From the NCBI GenBank assembly GCA_964058845.1, contig CAXKVR010000170.1, positions 186,001 through 250,000 on the forward strand: a stretch of DNA of 64,000 nucleotides, written 5' to 3'. The DNA is from Carex sylvatica (Eukaryota > Streptophyta > Magnoliopsida > Poales > Cyperaceae). The notes below the pieces were generated by a model, which was given only the letters and a program-made list of their open reading frames with translations, made no database searches and had not been told where the DNA came from. Made by a program: the position numbers and the translations under genes. Below, in pieces: positions 49,195 through 60,861 of this stretch (positions are counted from its first letter, which is position 1; the number at the start of each line of letters is the position of its first letter).

Positions 49195-50654
49195 TGATCG
49201 CATTGGAATATATGCTACAAAGTTTCAGTATAGCAAGTTATACTTTTTAAACCTTTGTTATACTCTGTCAATTTAGATAGCAAGTGTACTATCCTGTCGT
49301 TGAGTATGCTCAGGTATCGATCCACAGGGACGGAAGAAAAATACTGGACTTATCCTAAAATCACTTAAGATTCTAGAAGTGAGAGAGATTGGTTTGGATT
49401 TAGTTCTAACAATTCTACTGATTTATGACAAGTTTAAAAGACAATAAAAGATAATTAAAGTTGTTTTCAATTGATAAAAGGGCATTTCCAGGGTTCAGAT
49501 TTCATTTATGTTCAGCCTCGAGGCATACGGCCCGTACAGATTCCCATACGGTCCGTATGGGACCTCGAGTTGATGCTGCAGCTACTGTTTCCTGTGTTGA
49601 TACTATGTTTAGGGTTTCTTTTCGACCAGATCTAGATACCTAACCTCAACTTTCGCATTTTGGCCTAATACCCAATTACCGGACTCAAGTACTTCCCTCT
49701 TAGATGCGTTAAACCTCAACTTTCGCATTTTGGCCTAATTTATCTAAGTTACTTGTTAGTTTACTAAAAGTATCCAAGGACTTTCGCCTCAAGGAAAGTT
49801 TCACCTTTCGGGTACTCCTTGGTTTCACCCTACTTCATATACTTTATTCGGTTGAAATGAATGTCATAGACTTGGCTCCTAACACTTAGATGTGCGCATT
49901 CATCTAACAGGATGACTAATCAATTCAAGCAAGCACAAATAAAGCAATAAAAAATACTACACAACATAGTAAAAACAAGCATTCAACACAAGATCCAAGT
50001 AGCATGCAAGCAAAACTAAACTAGAAACTACATCTTACCCCTAGAAACAAAGTAAATTAGCTACTCATGTTCATGAGATAACACAAATAATAAGAAATAA
50101 AAGAGTTCATGACAAAACAGTGGAAAATCCGAAGATCCGTTCCAAACTCGCGTTCTTCCCTTCTCCTCTTCTTTTCCTCCTGTCCAAGCCACCTAGCAAG
50201 AATGAATGATGGAAAGTTATTGATTGATTCCCCCTTTTCTGTTGTGGAATATCTCCTTTAATGTCCCAGATCACGCCTCCAGGGGTTTCCTTTTCTGCTC
50301 CTCAAATCGTGCTCAATTCAGATTCCAGCTGGATTTTCCGAATCAGCGTTGTACGGCCCGTACAGGATCCTGTACGGACCGTATGCCTGGCTTTGACTTG
50401 GAGATTTTGTGCCTCTGTTGTGGATCATTCTGTGTGGTTGGGCAGATCTTGTACGGTATGTACAGAATATCATACGGACCGTATGAAAAGTAGTCAAAAG
50501 CAGTTTTTCGCCCTTTTTCCTGCAAAATACCAAACAAAGCATAGCAGTACCACATTTCATCGAAATACAAGTAAAAAGTCCACATTCATAGGCTTTAAAG
50601 CACATGTTTCATTGTAAATTAGGGTCATAATTTAGATATAATATGAAGATATCA
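49195..50654 (-). mobile_element. 3' LTR of the nested ATHILA (1460 bp)
   Basis: + strand TGATCGCATTGG...GATATCA. It carries TACGG palindrome pairs at 49526/49547, 50352/50373 and 50452/50473, each 21 bp apart. It has 8 bases (around 50128) that the other LTR lacks. Confidence 0.95.
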
Positions 50655-51624
50655 AATTCCCCCAAGCTTGAACTTTGCTTGTCCTCAAGCAAAAATTCTA
50701 AGTTAGGTGTGGTTTTGGTTGTTGGACTTACCTAAATGCAAGTTAATCTACCAAGAGGAAAAATGTGCATGATCTTGCGTTCGTTAGAAATCTACTAGAG
50801 TCATTTTGGATAGTAATTTGGTTTCCTTTGGTCAACTTTGATTCACCCCACAATTCAATTGATCAAACCCTAACTTCAAGAATGTATTGCTATTTGTAAG
50901 AACTAAGCAATCAAACGCATCAATAGTTCATTCTTTTATCAAATTTATGCCCTCATTTGTGGTGATTTGTTTTTCTTTGAATTCCCCTAAGCTTGGAACA
51001 AGCTTAGGTCAGAAAGTCACGGACTTTGTGTGTTGATGTATGCAAAAGTTCTTTCTTTTCTTTTTTTAGGTTTGGGAGACGAGCTCAAAGGCGCCCAACA
51101 CGGCTTATTGCCAGTACTCTTATATTCTCCATCTTTTCATTTTTTCTCAAAATTTTTTTTTATCTTTCATCTTCGTATACATCATGAATACACACATCCA
51201 ATGATATTCACTCATACCAATGGATGTCCAAATCTTTCTATTGTTTTGAAATCCCATTTTTCTATTTTTACAAGGCATGTTCCGGTTTCAAATGCTTTCT
51301 TGGTGCAATTCGATTCAATTCTACAAAGTCACAAAACAGACTATCGTATACAGTTCTTTCAACCAAACGTGTGGTTATTTCCAATTTCCCAAATTCAACC
51401 ATGCCACAACCAGAATTTCTCAAATTGGAACCTAATTCTCGCAATTCACACAGATTTTATCCTCAAAACATGCAAACATAAAAACAAACTAAAACAAACT
51501 AAATGCAAAATAAATAAAATAACTAATTACCCCCCCAAGCTTAGTCCGAGCATTGCCCTCAATGCGTCATGACATGCAAGTAAGTAAAGTAAGAAGGTAG
51601 AAGCTGGGGTAGGGAAAAACCTGA
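50655..51624 (-). other. polypurine tract and 3' noncoding region, nested ATHILA
   Basis: Minus-strand purine tract CAAGCTTGGGGGAATT at 50655-50670, abutting the LTR. The rest is AT-rich. An open + strand frame of 180 codons (51030-51572) is low complexity and not supported. Confidence 0.75.
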
Positions 51625-52860
51625 TCAGTAGTCAGAGGAGGGGTCGAAGCGCCAGTCGCGAAACTGGTCCTCAATGTCACCAAGGCGCTCGGCATAGTCA
51701 AACATGTAGCCACTAATCTCATCCAGGCGAGTGGTGTGCTGAGCTGTCTGCTGCTGGATGGCTGTGATGTCATGGCCCTGCGGCAGCTGAGTGTCCCGGA
51801 TGTCAGTCATGAGGGAGTAGATATCCCTAAGAGAGGGGTCAGCTGGGCAATGGCGTGCATACTCAGATGTGGGTGGCTGGGAGGAGTAACTGGGAATGTC
51901 CGAGTAAGGAGGTGGAGTCGCAGAGACCAACCAGGTGGATGGGTCGTCCATGGAGATGGATGGTCCAAAAGGGAGGCGACGTGAAGAGCCATCTACAAAG
52001 CGCCAGTCATAGTAGTCTGAATGACCGACGGGTCCGTGGGAGATAGAGATGAAGAGGGCCTGGCGGAAGCTCTCAGGATCCATAAGAGTGGGGCCAGGAC
52101 ATATGTCTTGACCCGGATACGCCCCCAAGCCGAGGCGTTGCTTGATGACCTCGACATAGGCTCCAATTTTTATCTTCCCACCCGGCTTGTTCTTGGCTTG
52201 CTGCCCAAGCCAGTGTTGGACCATGAGAAGGGCCAAGTCCGGATACTCAGGGATGGGACAGAGCATAGTGTCCATGAGCATGAGGTCGACGCTGTTGGCA
52301 CGATTCTGAGTCTCACCGCGCGCGAAGATGGTAGAAGCAAGGGCGCGCTGGATGATACGAAGAACAGGGTGAGGGATGTAGCGGGCGCGGTAGTGGGCAT
52401 TGGCTAAGCGAGGGCAGCCGGTGATCATGGCCCAGAAGGTATCTCGATCCCACCCATCTCGAAAACTGAGGGTGTCAGTAGAGGGCGTACCATGGAAACC
52501 GAACCACTCGCATAGAAGAGAGAGATAGACGCGATGGGTTCGATTACACAGGCGGAATTTGATGAAGGGGACATCCTGGTTGTCCAACTTAAGCTCGAGA
52601 GAGGAGAGAAATTCCTTGGTGTCCATCTCGTAGGCGGGATGGTGGAGACCCCAGAAATCCGGGCTAAACCCAACCCGAGTGGTGAGAATGATGAAATCAT
52701 CCTCCACTCCAAGGGTGTGGTGTGTGTCGAGGTGGACCATGGCAGTGTTCTAAAATACCCGCTTTTGTAAAGAAATGAAGTTCTCGTACATCCGACGAGT
52801 GGGCATGTCAAAATACCTTGCCGCGAAGCGGTCGACACGGTCGAGAAAGGTGTGCTCAGA
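51625..52860 (-). pseudogene. env-like ORF (ATHILA ORF-1 family) of the nested element, 371-codon uninterrupted part
   Basis: 52740-51625 is open for 371 codons: TKEFLSSLELKLDNQDVPFI (about 52620) then KFRLCNRTHRVYLSLLCEWF, the family core; PHPVLRIIQRALASTIFARG (52370); a Pro/Ser-rich middle; and a helical C-terminus ending DPSSDY. Upstream in the same frame lies AARYFDMPTRRMYENFI and an in-frame TAG (near 52753), so the full protein is interrupted once. Compared with gag and pol of the same copy, this is the least damaged gene. The ATHILA ORF-1 product is called env-like by position; no signal peptide or clear membrane segment was seen here. Confidence 0.75.
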
Positions 52861-53401
52861 GGGAAAGGATGTGGCGTGGCACTGCGAGAGGTGAAGAACG
52901 GGCGGCTGGTGCTGAGGAGAGAGGGGCGGCGGCTAGGGCTTAGTGATCCGCTAGAGGCGGAGAGAAAGGTGGCGGAGAGCGGGCGGTCGGTGCGCCGCTA
53001 GAGGCGAAAAATGACGGTTGGTGTGGAGGAGAAGGCGGCGGCTGGCTAGGGTTTTGTGGTACGGGGTGGTGTTCGGTCCGTAGGAAGAAAACGACAAGAG
53101 TTGGTGGGGTGGGGTGGGGTCTGTCGGTGGGGGGGGGTCGGGTATAAAAAGGGTAAAGGCGAGTTGTAAGGACGCGAAGAGAGAAGGTCACGCCCCTTGA
53201 GGTTCTGCGCCGAATGGTTGCCCTACGGCCCGTATGATATTTGGTACGGACCGTACCAACCCCTAGAAATGATTTCTTCTCATATCTGCTCAGAATTGAA
53301 AAACAACTACAAATTGAAAAGTCAGAATTAAACTAATATAAAACTAAATATTCAGAAACTAAAACAAAAATAAAAGAAATGACTAAACATAATAATTTTA
53401 A
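52861..53401 (-). other. pol-env spacer of the nested ATHILA
   Basis: G-rich tract GGGGTGGGGTGGGG (53107) and a run of eight Gs, Pro-rich if translated on the minus strand. A TACGG pair is at 53224/53245 (21 bp). A TATAAAAAGGG motif at 53150 is on the + strand, antisense to the element. Confidence 0.5.
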
Positions 53402-53432
53402 AAGCGCTTGGGTTGCCTCCCAAGAAGCGCTT
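53402..53432 (-). promoter_or_regulatory. conserved inverted repeat after the integrase stop
   Basis: AAGCGCTTGGG then a 5-base centre, then TCCCAAG and AAGCGCTT: a near-perfect hairpin 33 bp beyond the integrase stop (53465). A related one lies at 61630-61660 in the outer element. It may mark the junction for expression of the env-like ORF; the function is inferred only. Confidence 0.5.
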
Positions 53433-54067
53433 GTTTTAGGTCTTTAGCTAGACCACCTTGCAACTTAAACTTCTATCGGAGCAGGGTCAGAAAGAAACTG
53501 AATACTCCACTCATTCATCGAGTGGTCAGCAACGTAGTGCTTGAGACGCTGACCATTTATCTTGAAGGTCCCACTTTTTGTGCTCCAGATATCAACTGCT
53601 CCGAAGGGGTACACTTTCTCCACCTGAAATGGGCCGGACCATCTTGATTTGAGTTTACCTGAAAAAATTCTAAATCTAGCATTAAATAAAAGTACAAGAT
53701 CTCCCTCTTTGAACTGGCGAGGTGAAATGCGCTGGTCATGTAATCGCTTCGTCTTTTCCTTGTAAAATTTTGCATTCTTATACGCATGCAACCTCATTTC
53801 CTCCAGTTCATGCAAGTCGAGGACACGCTTTTCTCCAGCTGTAAGCAGGTCCATGTTGATCGCTCTTGTGGCCCAAAATGCTTTGTGCTCAATTTCAACG
53901 GGAAGGTGACACGGCTTTCCATACACCAGCTTGTAAGGGCTCATGCCAATCGGTGTCTTGAAGGCGGTGCGATAGGCCCACAGTGCATCATGCAGCTTGA
54001 AAGCCCAATCCTTCCTTGTCCTTGCGACTGTTTTCTCTAAAATTGACTTGATTTCCTTGTTAGAAAT

Positions 54068-54125
54068 CTCAGCTTGGCCATTAGTTTGAGGGTGATCTCA
54101 GCTTGGCCATTAGTTTGAGGGTGAT
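54068..54125. repeat. 29-bp tandem duplication in the integrase
   Basis: Units 54068-54096 and 54097-54125 begin TCTCAGCTTGGCCATTAG. 29 is not a multiple of three, so the integrase core is frame-shifted at the conserved PQTNGQAE site. Confidence 0.9.
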
Positions 54126-54821
54126 AAGAAGTTGATGCCTTGTGAGTCACCCCATGTCGGCTCAAAAGTTTTTTGAATTGTCGATTGATGAAGTGTTTGC
54201 CTCCGTCACTGATGACGGCTCGAGGCACCCCAAAACGAGGGAAAATGATCTCATTGAAAAATTTTCTTACCGAATTCGAGTCAGCCTTGCGGCATGCCAT
54301 TGCCTCAACCCACTTTGATACATAGTCGACTGCCACCAAAATATACTCATTTCCTTGAGAAGAGGGGAATGGACCCATGAAATCGATGCCCCAAACATCA
54401 AAAATCTCAACCTCAAGAATAAAGTTGAGAGGCATCTCACTTTGTCTTGTCATGTTTCCGGTTCTTTGGCACCTGTCACAAGCTAGAACAAAAGATCTTG
54501 CATCTTTAAAAAGAGAAGGCCAAAAGAAACCAGATTGTAATACCTTGGCAGTGGTCTTAGAGAATGAAGAGTGTCCTCCATAAGCGGACGAGTGGCAATG
54601 TGCAAGAATAGAGTCTGTTTCCTCGAATGGAACACAGCGTCGGAATACGCCATCGACTCCAACCTTGAAGAGGTAGGGCTCGTCCCAAAAGTAGTACTTG
54701 GAATCCGACCTTAGTTTCTTCTTCTGTTGGTGGGACATTGTGACAGGCAAAACTCCAGAGACCAAGTAATTTGTGATGTCGGCATACCAGGGAGCTTGCT
54801 GTTTGGTCTGGTTGGTGTTTG

Positions 54822-54902
54822 TACAGTCCGTATGAATCGGTGTACGGTCCGTATGTTGGATTGTGCAGGCCGTATGAACTTCTGTACGGCCCGTATGGAT
54901 GT
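54822..54902. repeat. four CGG-N-CCG palindromes at exact 21-bp phase inside pol
   Basis: Motif starts at 54822 (TACAGTCCGTA), 54843 (TACGGTCCGTA), 54864 (TGCAGGCCGTA) and 54885 (TACGGCCCGTA): three intervals of 21 bp each. On the coding strand they give heptads of the form H-T-x-R/C-T-x-x. Confidence 0.9.
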
Positions 54903-56732
54903 CGTCCAGATCAGAACTGATTGCAAGGAGCTGTTCATCTGGGAATGAGTCATTGATCGGGAGCTTAATTGTGGTATCTTCTTCCCAATGAAGACGTGAC
55001 AGATGGTCCGCCACAGAGTTCTCAACTCCTTTCGTATCCCTTATCTCTAGATCAAACTCCTGCAAAAGAAGAATCCATCTAATCAGTCTTGGTTTTGCAT
55101 CTTTCTTACTTAAGAGGTACCTTAGTGCGGCATGATCTGTGTAGACCACTATCTTCGAGCCCACCAAATATGATCTGAATTTGTCGAGAGCAAATACAAT
55201 GGCGAGAAGCTCCTTTTCGGTTGTGGTGTAGTTCATTTGGGCCGGATCTAGCACCTTGCTAGCATAGTAAATAACACACGGCTTTTTGTCTTTCTGCTAC
55301 CCCAGAACTGCTCCAACTGCGTAGTCGCTTGCATCGCACATCAACTCAAATGGTAGTGACCAATCTGGCAGTTGTAAGATAGGTGCAGAGATAAGAGCTT
55401 CCTTTAAACTGCAAAAAGACTTGACACAATCATCAGTGAAAATAAAATCAGAATCTTTAATAAGTAAATTGGTCAAATGTTTCACAATTTTTGAGAAGTC
55501 CTTTATGAAACGGCGATAAAAACCTGCATGTCCAAGAAAACTTCGAACCCCCTTGACATTTGTTGGGATTTCGAGTTTCTCGATTACCTCAATTTTTGCT
55601 TTATCAACCTCGATCCCTTTGGAGGTGATAACATGCCCCAAGACAATCCCTTCTTGGACCATGAAATGACATTTTTCCCAATTGAGGACTAAATTGACTT
55701 CTTCACATCTTTGCAAAATCTTACACAGGTTAGCCAAACAAGAATCGAAAGAAGTACCGTATACAGAAAAATCATCCATAAAAATCTCAACTTTCTTTTC
55801 AATAAAATCAGAAAAAATAGCCATCATGGCTCTCTGAAAAGTCGTAGGTGCATTGCAAAGACCAAAGGGCATTCTATGGTATGCATATGTACCGTATGGG
55901 CATGTGAATGTGGTTTTCTCTTGATCCTACGGGTGAATGAGAATCTGAAAGAAACCTGAATAACCATCAAGATAACAAAAATATGAGTGGTTAGCAAGCC
56001 TTTCAAGGAGTTGATCAACAAATGGCAAGGGAAAGTGATCCTTGCGTGTGGCCGCGTTGAGCTTCCGATAGTCTATGCACATCCTCCAACCGGTTGCAAT
56101 GCGCATTTGAATCATCTCATCCTTCTCATTTTTCACCACTGTTGCTCCTCCTTTCTTGGGAATCACATGGACGGGACTCACCCATTTGCTGTCAGAAATC
56201 GGATAGATGATACCTGCTTCATAAAGTTTTAAAATTTCTTTCTTTACTACCTCTTTTAAATTCGGGTTGAGCCGTCTTTGGTGTTCAACTGAAGGCTTGT
56301 GGTCGTCTTCTAGCAAGATCCTGTGTGTGCAAGTGGCTGGATCGATCCCCTTCAAGTCCTTGATAGAATACCCAATCGCGCCTTTGTGGGTTCTCAACTT
56401 CTCCATGAGCTTGGCGGTTTGGTCAGGGGTCAATCCTGCATTCACAATGACAGGATATGTCTTTTCTGAGTCAAGGAATTCGTACCTGAGAGTGGCTGGG
56501 AGAGATTTTAATTCGGGAGTGATCTGCGCTGTCTGGCTTGTTGTATGGCCCGTATGAGTTTTGTGCGGACCGTATGCCTCAGCTTCAGACTGAACTTTTG
56601 GTTCCTTCTCAATCTCCAGCTTCTCTGTTTGAAATTCATCTGGTGTACGGTCCATATGGAAAGTCTTCCAGACAGACAGGTGTCATGTCTGCTGTGCAAA
56701 TTGTTTCAAGCTCGCCAGTTTTAGCTTGCAAA

Positions 56733-59203
56733 TTAGATAAAAAAATCAAAATGATACCTTAGAGAGTTGTTGATTTGCTCCATTAACTTCTCTTCAACTA
56801 ATTCATCAATCACATTGACCATATAACACGATTTGGGTTGAGCGGGATACTTCATTGCTCGGTCGATTTGAAAGTGAACTTTCTCATCTCCTATGTTCAA
56901 AGTTAAAGTCCCATTTTTCACATCAATCAGCGCCCCGGCGGTTCTCAAAAACGGCCGTCCTAGAATGATAGGGACCTCCTTGTCTTCCTCCATTTTCATC
57001 ACAACAAAATCACCGGGCACATAGAACTTACCGACTCTAACCGGTACATCTTCCACTATGCCAAGCGGTAGTCTCACCGAAGAATCCGCAAGTTGTAAAG
57101 TCATTCGTGTAGGTCTAAGCTCACCTACACCCATTCGTTCAAAGATAGTCCGCGGCATGAGACTCACACTAGCCCCTAAATCACATAAAGCTCGTCGGAT
57201 GGTTGCTTTGCCAATCGTGCATGGAATGGAAAATTTACCCAGATCTCCTAATTTCGGTGGAAGTTCATTTCTCAGGATAGCACTGCATTGCTCAGTCAAT
57301 TTCACCGTCTCATGCCCCCCCAAGCTTCATTTATTGGATAGGATATCTTTGAGAAACTTAGCATAGGTTGGCATTTGGGTCAAAGCCTCGGTGAATGGGA
57401 TGGTAATGTGCAATTACTTGAGAACTCCAAGAAAGTTTGAGAACTGTTTATTGAGTCGGGTTTCGGCTAATCTCTGTGGAAATGGTACAGGTGGCCGGTA
57501 GGGTGGTGGTTTCTCGGTCACCTTCTTTTTCTGTCTGTCGGTTTCATTCTGTACGGGCTGTACGGTATTCGTACGGACTGTATGGTCTGTCTTCTCAGTT
57601 ACAACCTCAATCGGATCAGGCTTTAACTGCTCGAAAATCACAAGGGGTGTCGGTACGGGCCGTATGGGATTCGTACGGACCGTATGATCGGCTTCTGGCT
57701 CGACAGGTATGGCTGGTCCTTGGTACTGTGTCCCACTTCGCAATGTTACCGCTTTGGCCTCTCCCCTGGGGTTAATCTCTGGTTGGCCTGGTAGCATTCC
57801 AGGTTGTGGTGGTGCAGTTTGGCTCCCACTTTGAGGTTTGTTTTGGGCCAAACTTACCAACTGAGCACTAATCGTTTGCATCTGCTCGAAAATCATTTGA
57901 TTCATCTTCCTTTGTTCATGCATGAAGTTTTCTACTGTAGGGGCAACATAGGGCTTAGATGGTCCAGAATATGGTGCTCGGTTGTTTGAGTTATTGAATG
58001 CAGCATTGTTGTAGAAGTTGCGGTTGTTATTGTTGCTGCCAGAAGGGTTGTTGTTGAATTGTGTGGGATTGTTTTGCTTCCACCTCCAATTCTGTTGTTC
58101 AATCGGGTCCCTGGAATAGGTTCGGCTGAAAGAAGGTTTTAGGAAGTAAGATGGTTAATTGTTGAGAGAATTAACTTGCTCGGGCCCTTCATCCCTTTGC
58201 GCAAGCGGGCAATTCTCATACTCGTGCCCTTCGTCTCCACACATAACACAAGGTTGTGGTTGCTGATTACCAAGTGCTTTGACACTCATCTTGTCAAAAG
58301 CCCTCTGCATGGCATCCAACTTAGCGGTGAGAGCGGTGATCTGATCGACCTCAAGTCGGCCTCCTCCAGTAGCTCGAGTGCTCTCTCGGCTGGACCACTG
58401 TTGGTTAGTCGCCATATTGTCGATTAAGTTCATAGCCTCAGTAGCGTCTCGATCCATGAGAGCTCCACCTGCAACTGCATCAACAGAAGTACGAGTGGTA
58501 TCAGTTAAACCAGCATAAAAAGACTGAACAAGTAACCATTCGGGAATACCATGATGTGGGAAAGAGTATTGCAATTCCCTAAACCTTTCCCATGCCTCAT
58601 TCAGTGGTTCATCAGACCTTTGTCTGAAACTGGTCAGTTGGGTCCTAACCTTGGCAGTTCTTTTATGGGGGAGAAATCTGGTCAAAAACAGTTTGGACAA
58701 TTCCCTCCAAGTGGTAATTGAATCCCTTGGTAATGACCCTAACAATTCTTGGCTTTATTCCTAAGAGTGAAAGGAAATAAAGCAAGTCTAATATAATCAG
58801 CTGTTGCGCCATTAATTTTAATGGTGGCACAACATTCAAGGAAGGTCTAAACATGGGCATGCGGATCCTCATGATCCATGCCATGGAATGTGTTTTGCTG
58901 CACGATGTTGACAACGCCCGGATTGAAGTTGGGTTAGTTGCCTACAATCCTTGGCAATCGGATTGCTCCTCTAACATCTCCAGCTCGTGGGACATTGAAC
59001 TCTCGCAACGTCCTTGGCACATAGTCTGCTCCTTCGTCATCAGAGTATTGATCCTCGTTGGGTGGACCTTGTCCAGCACCATCGTTGAGTGGATCTTGTT
59101 CAGCACCGTGGTTGTTCATTTCGCTTTGTTCTGGATCTGTCTGGCCTCTGTTGTCGATTTGTACGGTCTGTATGAATCTTGTACGAGCCGTACGGAGAGG
59201 TGA
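56733..59203 (-). pseudogene. gag-protease of the nested ATHILA
   Basis: Gag: acidic N-terminus (MNNHGAEQDPLNDGAG at 59119), then after breaks GSLPRDSITTWRELSKLFL (58745), RFLPHKRTAKVRTQLTSF, and a zinc knuckle C-x2-C-x4-H-x4-C (CVMCGDEGHEYENC, near 58230) with all ligands present. In-frame stops: TAA at 58152-58154 after SLNN, TAA near 57411 after GVLK, TGA near 57325 after LSNK. A Gln/Pro-rich linker holds two DHTVRTN peptides from TACGG motifs (57654/57674 and 57552/57572). Protease: RALCDLGASVSLMPRTIF then PTRMTLQLADSSVRLPLGIV, the usual ATHILA wording, ending near 56733. At least three stops make the polyprotein non-functional. Confidence 0.85.
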
Positions 59204-59379
59204 CAGATGTGGTGGCGCTGGAACAAACGTGTTGGAAGTTCACCCCTTGCTTCTGAGATGGTAGTGGTTCTTGGGTAGTGACTCTTCCAGTATGTTCCTG
59301 CAAAGATGAAATACAAAAAATTAAAATTAAAATCTAGAATCAAGCAAAAATAAGAAAAAGTATAGAATTTTAGTTGTCG

Positions 59380-59398
59380 TTCCCTGGCAACGGCGCCA
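59380..59398 (-). other. primer binding site, tRNA-Asp (nested ATHILA)
   Basis: Minus strand TGGCGCCGTTGCCAGGGAA, six bases from the LTR edge at 59405; the standard ATHILA tRNA-Asp site with one change. Confidence 0.9.
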
Positions 59399-59404
59399 AA
59401 AACT

Positions 59405-60856
59405 TGATCGCACTGGAATATATGCTGCAAAGTTTCAGTATAACAAGCTATACTTTTTAAACCTTTGTTATACTCTGTCAATTCAGATAGCAAGTGTACT
59501 ATCCTGTCGTTGAGTATGCTCAGGTATCGATCCACAGGGACGGAAGAAAAATACTGGACTTATCTTAAAATCACTTAAGATTCTAAAAGTGAGAGAGATT
59601 GGTTTGGGTTTAGTTCTAACAATTCTACTGATTTATGACAAGTTTAAAAGATAATAAAAGATAATTAAAGTTGTTTTCAATTGATAAAAGGGCGTTTCCA
59701 GGGTTCAGATTTCATTTATGTTCAGCCTCGAGGCATACGGCCCGTACAGATTCCCGTACGGTCCGTATGGGACCTCGAGTTGATGCTGCAGCTACTGTTT
59801 CCTGTGTTGATACTGTGTTTAGGGTTTCTTTTCGATCAGATCTAGATACCTAACCTCAACTTTCATATTTTGGCCTAGTACCCGATTACCGGACTCAAGT
59901 ACTTCCCTCTTAGATATGTTAAACCTCAACTTTCGCATTTTGGCCTAATTTATCTAAGTTACTTGTTAGTTTACTAAAAGTATCCAAGGACTTTCACCTC
60001 AAGGAAAGTTTCGCCTTTCGGGTACTCCTTGGTTTCACCCTACTTCATATACTTTATTCGGTTGGAATGAATGTCATAGACTTGGCTCCTAACACTTAGA
60101 TGAGCGCATTCATCTAACGGGATGACTAATCAATTCAAGCAAGCACAAATAAAGCAATAAAAAATACTACACAACATAGTAAAAACAAGCATTCAACACA
60201 AGATCCAAGTAGCATGCAAGCAAAACTAAACTAGAAACTACATCTTACCCCTAGAAACAAAGTAAATTAGCTACTCATGTTCATGAGATAACACAAATAA
60301 CAAGAAATAAAAGAGTTAATGACAAAACAGTGGAAAATAAGTTCCAAACTCGCGTTCTTCCCTTCTCCTCTTCTTTTCCTCCTGTCCAAGCCACCTAGCA
60401 AGAATGAATGATGGAAAGTTATTGATTGATTCTCCCTTTTCTGCTGTGGAATATCTCCTTTAATGCCCCAGATCACGCCTCCAGGGGTTTCCTTTTCGGC
60501 TCCTCAAATCATGCTCAATTCAGATTCCAGCTGGATTTTCTGAATCAGCGTTGTACGGCCCGTACAGGATCCTGTACGGACCGTATGCCTGGCTTTGACT
60601 TGGAAATTTTGTGCCTCTATTGTGGATCCTTCTGTGTGGTTGGGCAGATCTTGTACGGTCTGTACAGAATATCATACGGACCGTATGAAAAGTAGTCAGA
60701 TGCAGTTTTTCACCCTTTTTCCTGCAAAATACCAAACAAAGCATAGCAGCACCACATTTCATCGAAATACAAGTAAAAATTCCACATTCATAGGCTTTAA
60801 AGCACAGGTTTCATTGTAAATTAGGGCCATAATTTAGATATAATATGAAGATATCA
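59405..60856 (-). mobile_element. 5' LTR of the nested ATHILA (1452 bp)
   Basis: + strand TGATCGCACTGG...GATATCA. It matches 49195-50654 with scattered substitutions and an 8-bp gap near 60340. Same TACGG pairs as in the 3' LTR. Confidence 0.95.
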
Positions 60857-60861
60857 TCGGA

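Larger units (their letters stand above)
53465..56655 (-). pseudogene. pol (RT-RNase H-integrase) of the nested ATHILA
   Basis: RT: WVSPVHVIPKKGG, MCIDYRKLNAATRKDHFPLP, FCYLDGYSGFFQI, then MPFGLCNAPTTFQ and catalytic FMDDFSVYG (about 55770). A TAG after LIHP (about 55927) and a TAG after GAVLG (about 55297) interrupt it. RNase [42 protein letters not shown]. Linker with four HTxxTxx heptads (54902-54822). Integrase: zinc finger H-x-C...CDRCQRTGN, core [40 protein letters not shown] 29-bp tandem duplication (54068-54125) then shifts the frame. The C-terminal part ([20 protein letters not shown] to 53465) is intact. Domain order and motifs are those of ATHILA. Confidence 0.88.
49195..60856 (-). 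mobile_element. complete nested ATHILA element, 11,662 bp
   Basis: LTR, PBS, gag, protease, RT, RNase H, integrase, env-like ORF, polypurine tract, LTR, with matching TCGGA target copies. Frame-breaking changes are spread over gag and pol, so it is not autonomous. The LTRs differ in a few visible bases and an 8-bp gap, so insertion was fairly recent in evolutionary terms. Confidence 0.95.
49190..60861. repeat. 5-bp target duplication TCGGA of the nested ATHILA
   Basis: TCGGA at 49190-49194 and again at 60857-60861, exactly outside the two LTR ends. Both lie in the outer element's GGTACGGGTCGGA-type 21-bp repeat. Confidence 0.95.

Noticed and set aside
51030..51572. 180-codon + strand ORF
   Set aside because: AT-rich, no motif, lies in the 3' noncoding part of the nested ATHILA on the opposite strand.
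53141..53165. TATAAAAAGGG as a promoter of the env-like gene
   Set aside because: It is on the + strand, opposite to the env-like ORF; no gene lies downstream on that strand.
59380..59398. tRNA-Asp gene fragment
   Set aside because: Only the 18-19-base primer binding site next to an LTR; no cloverleaf.
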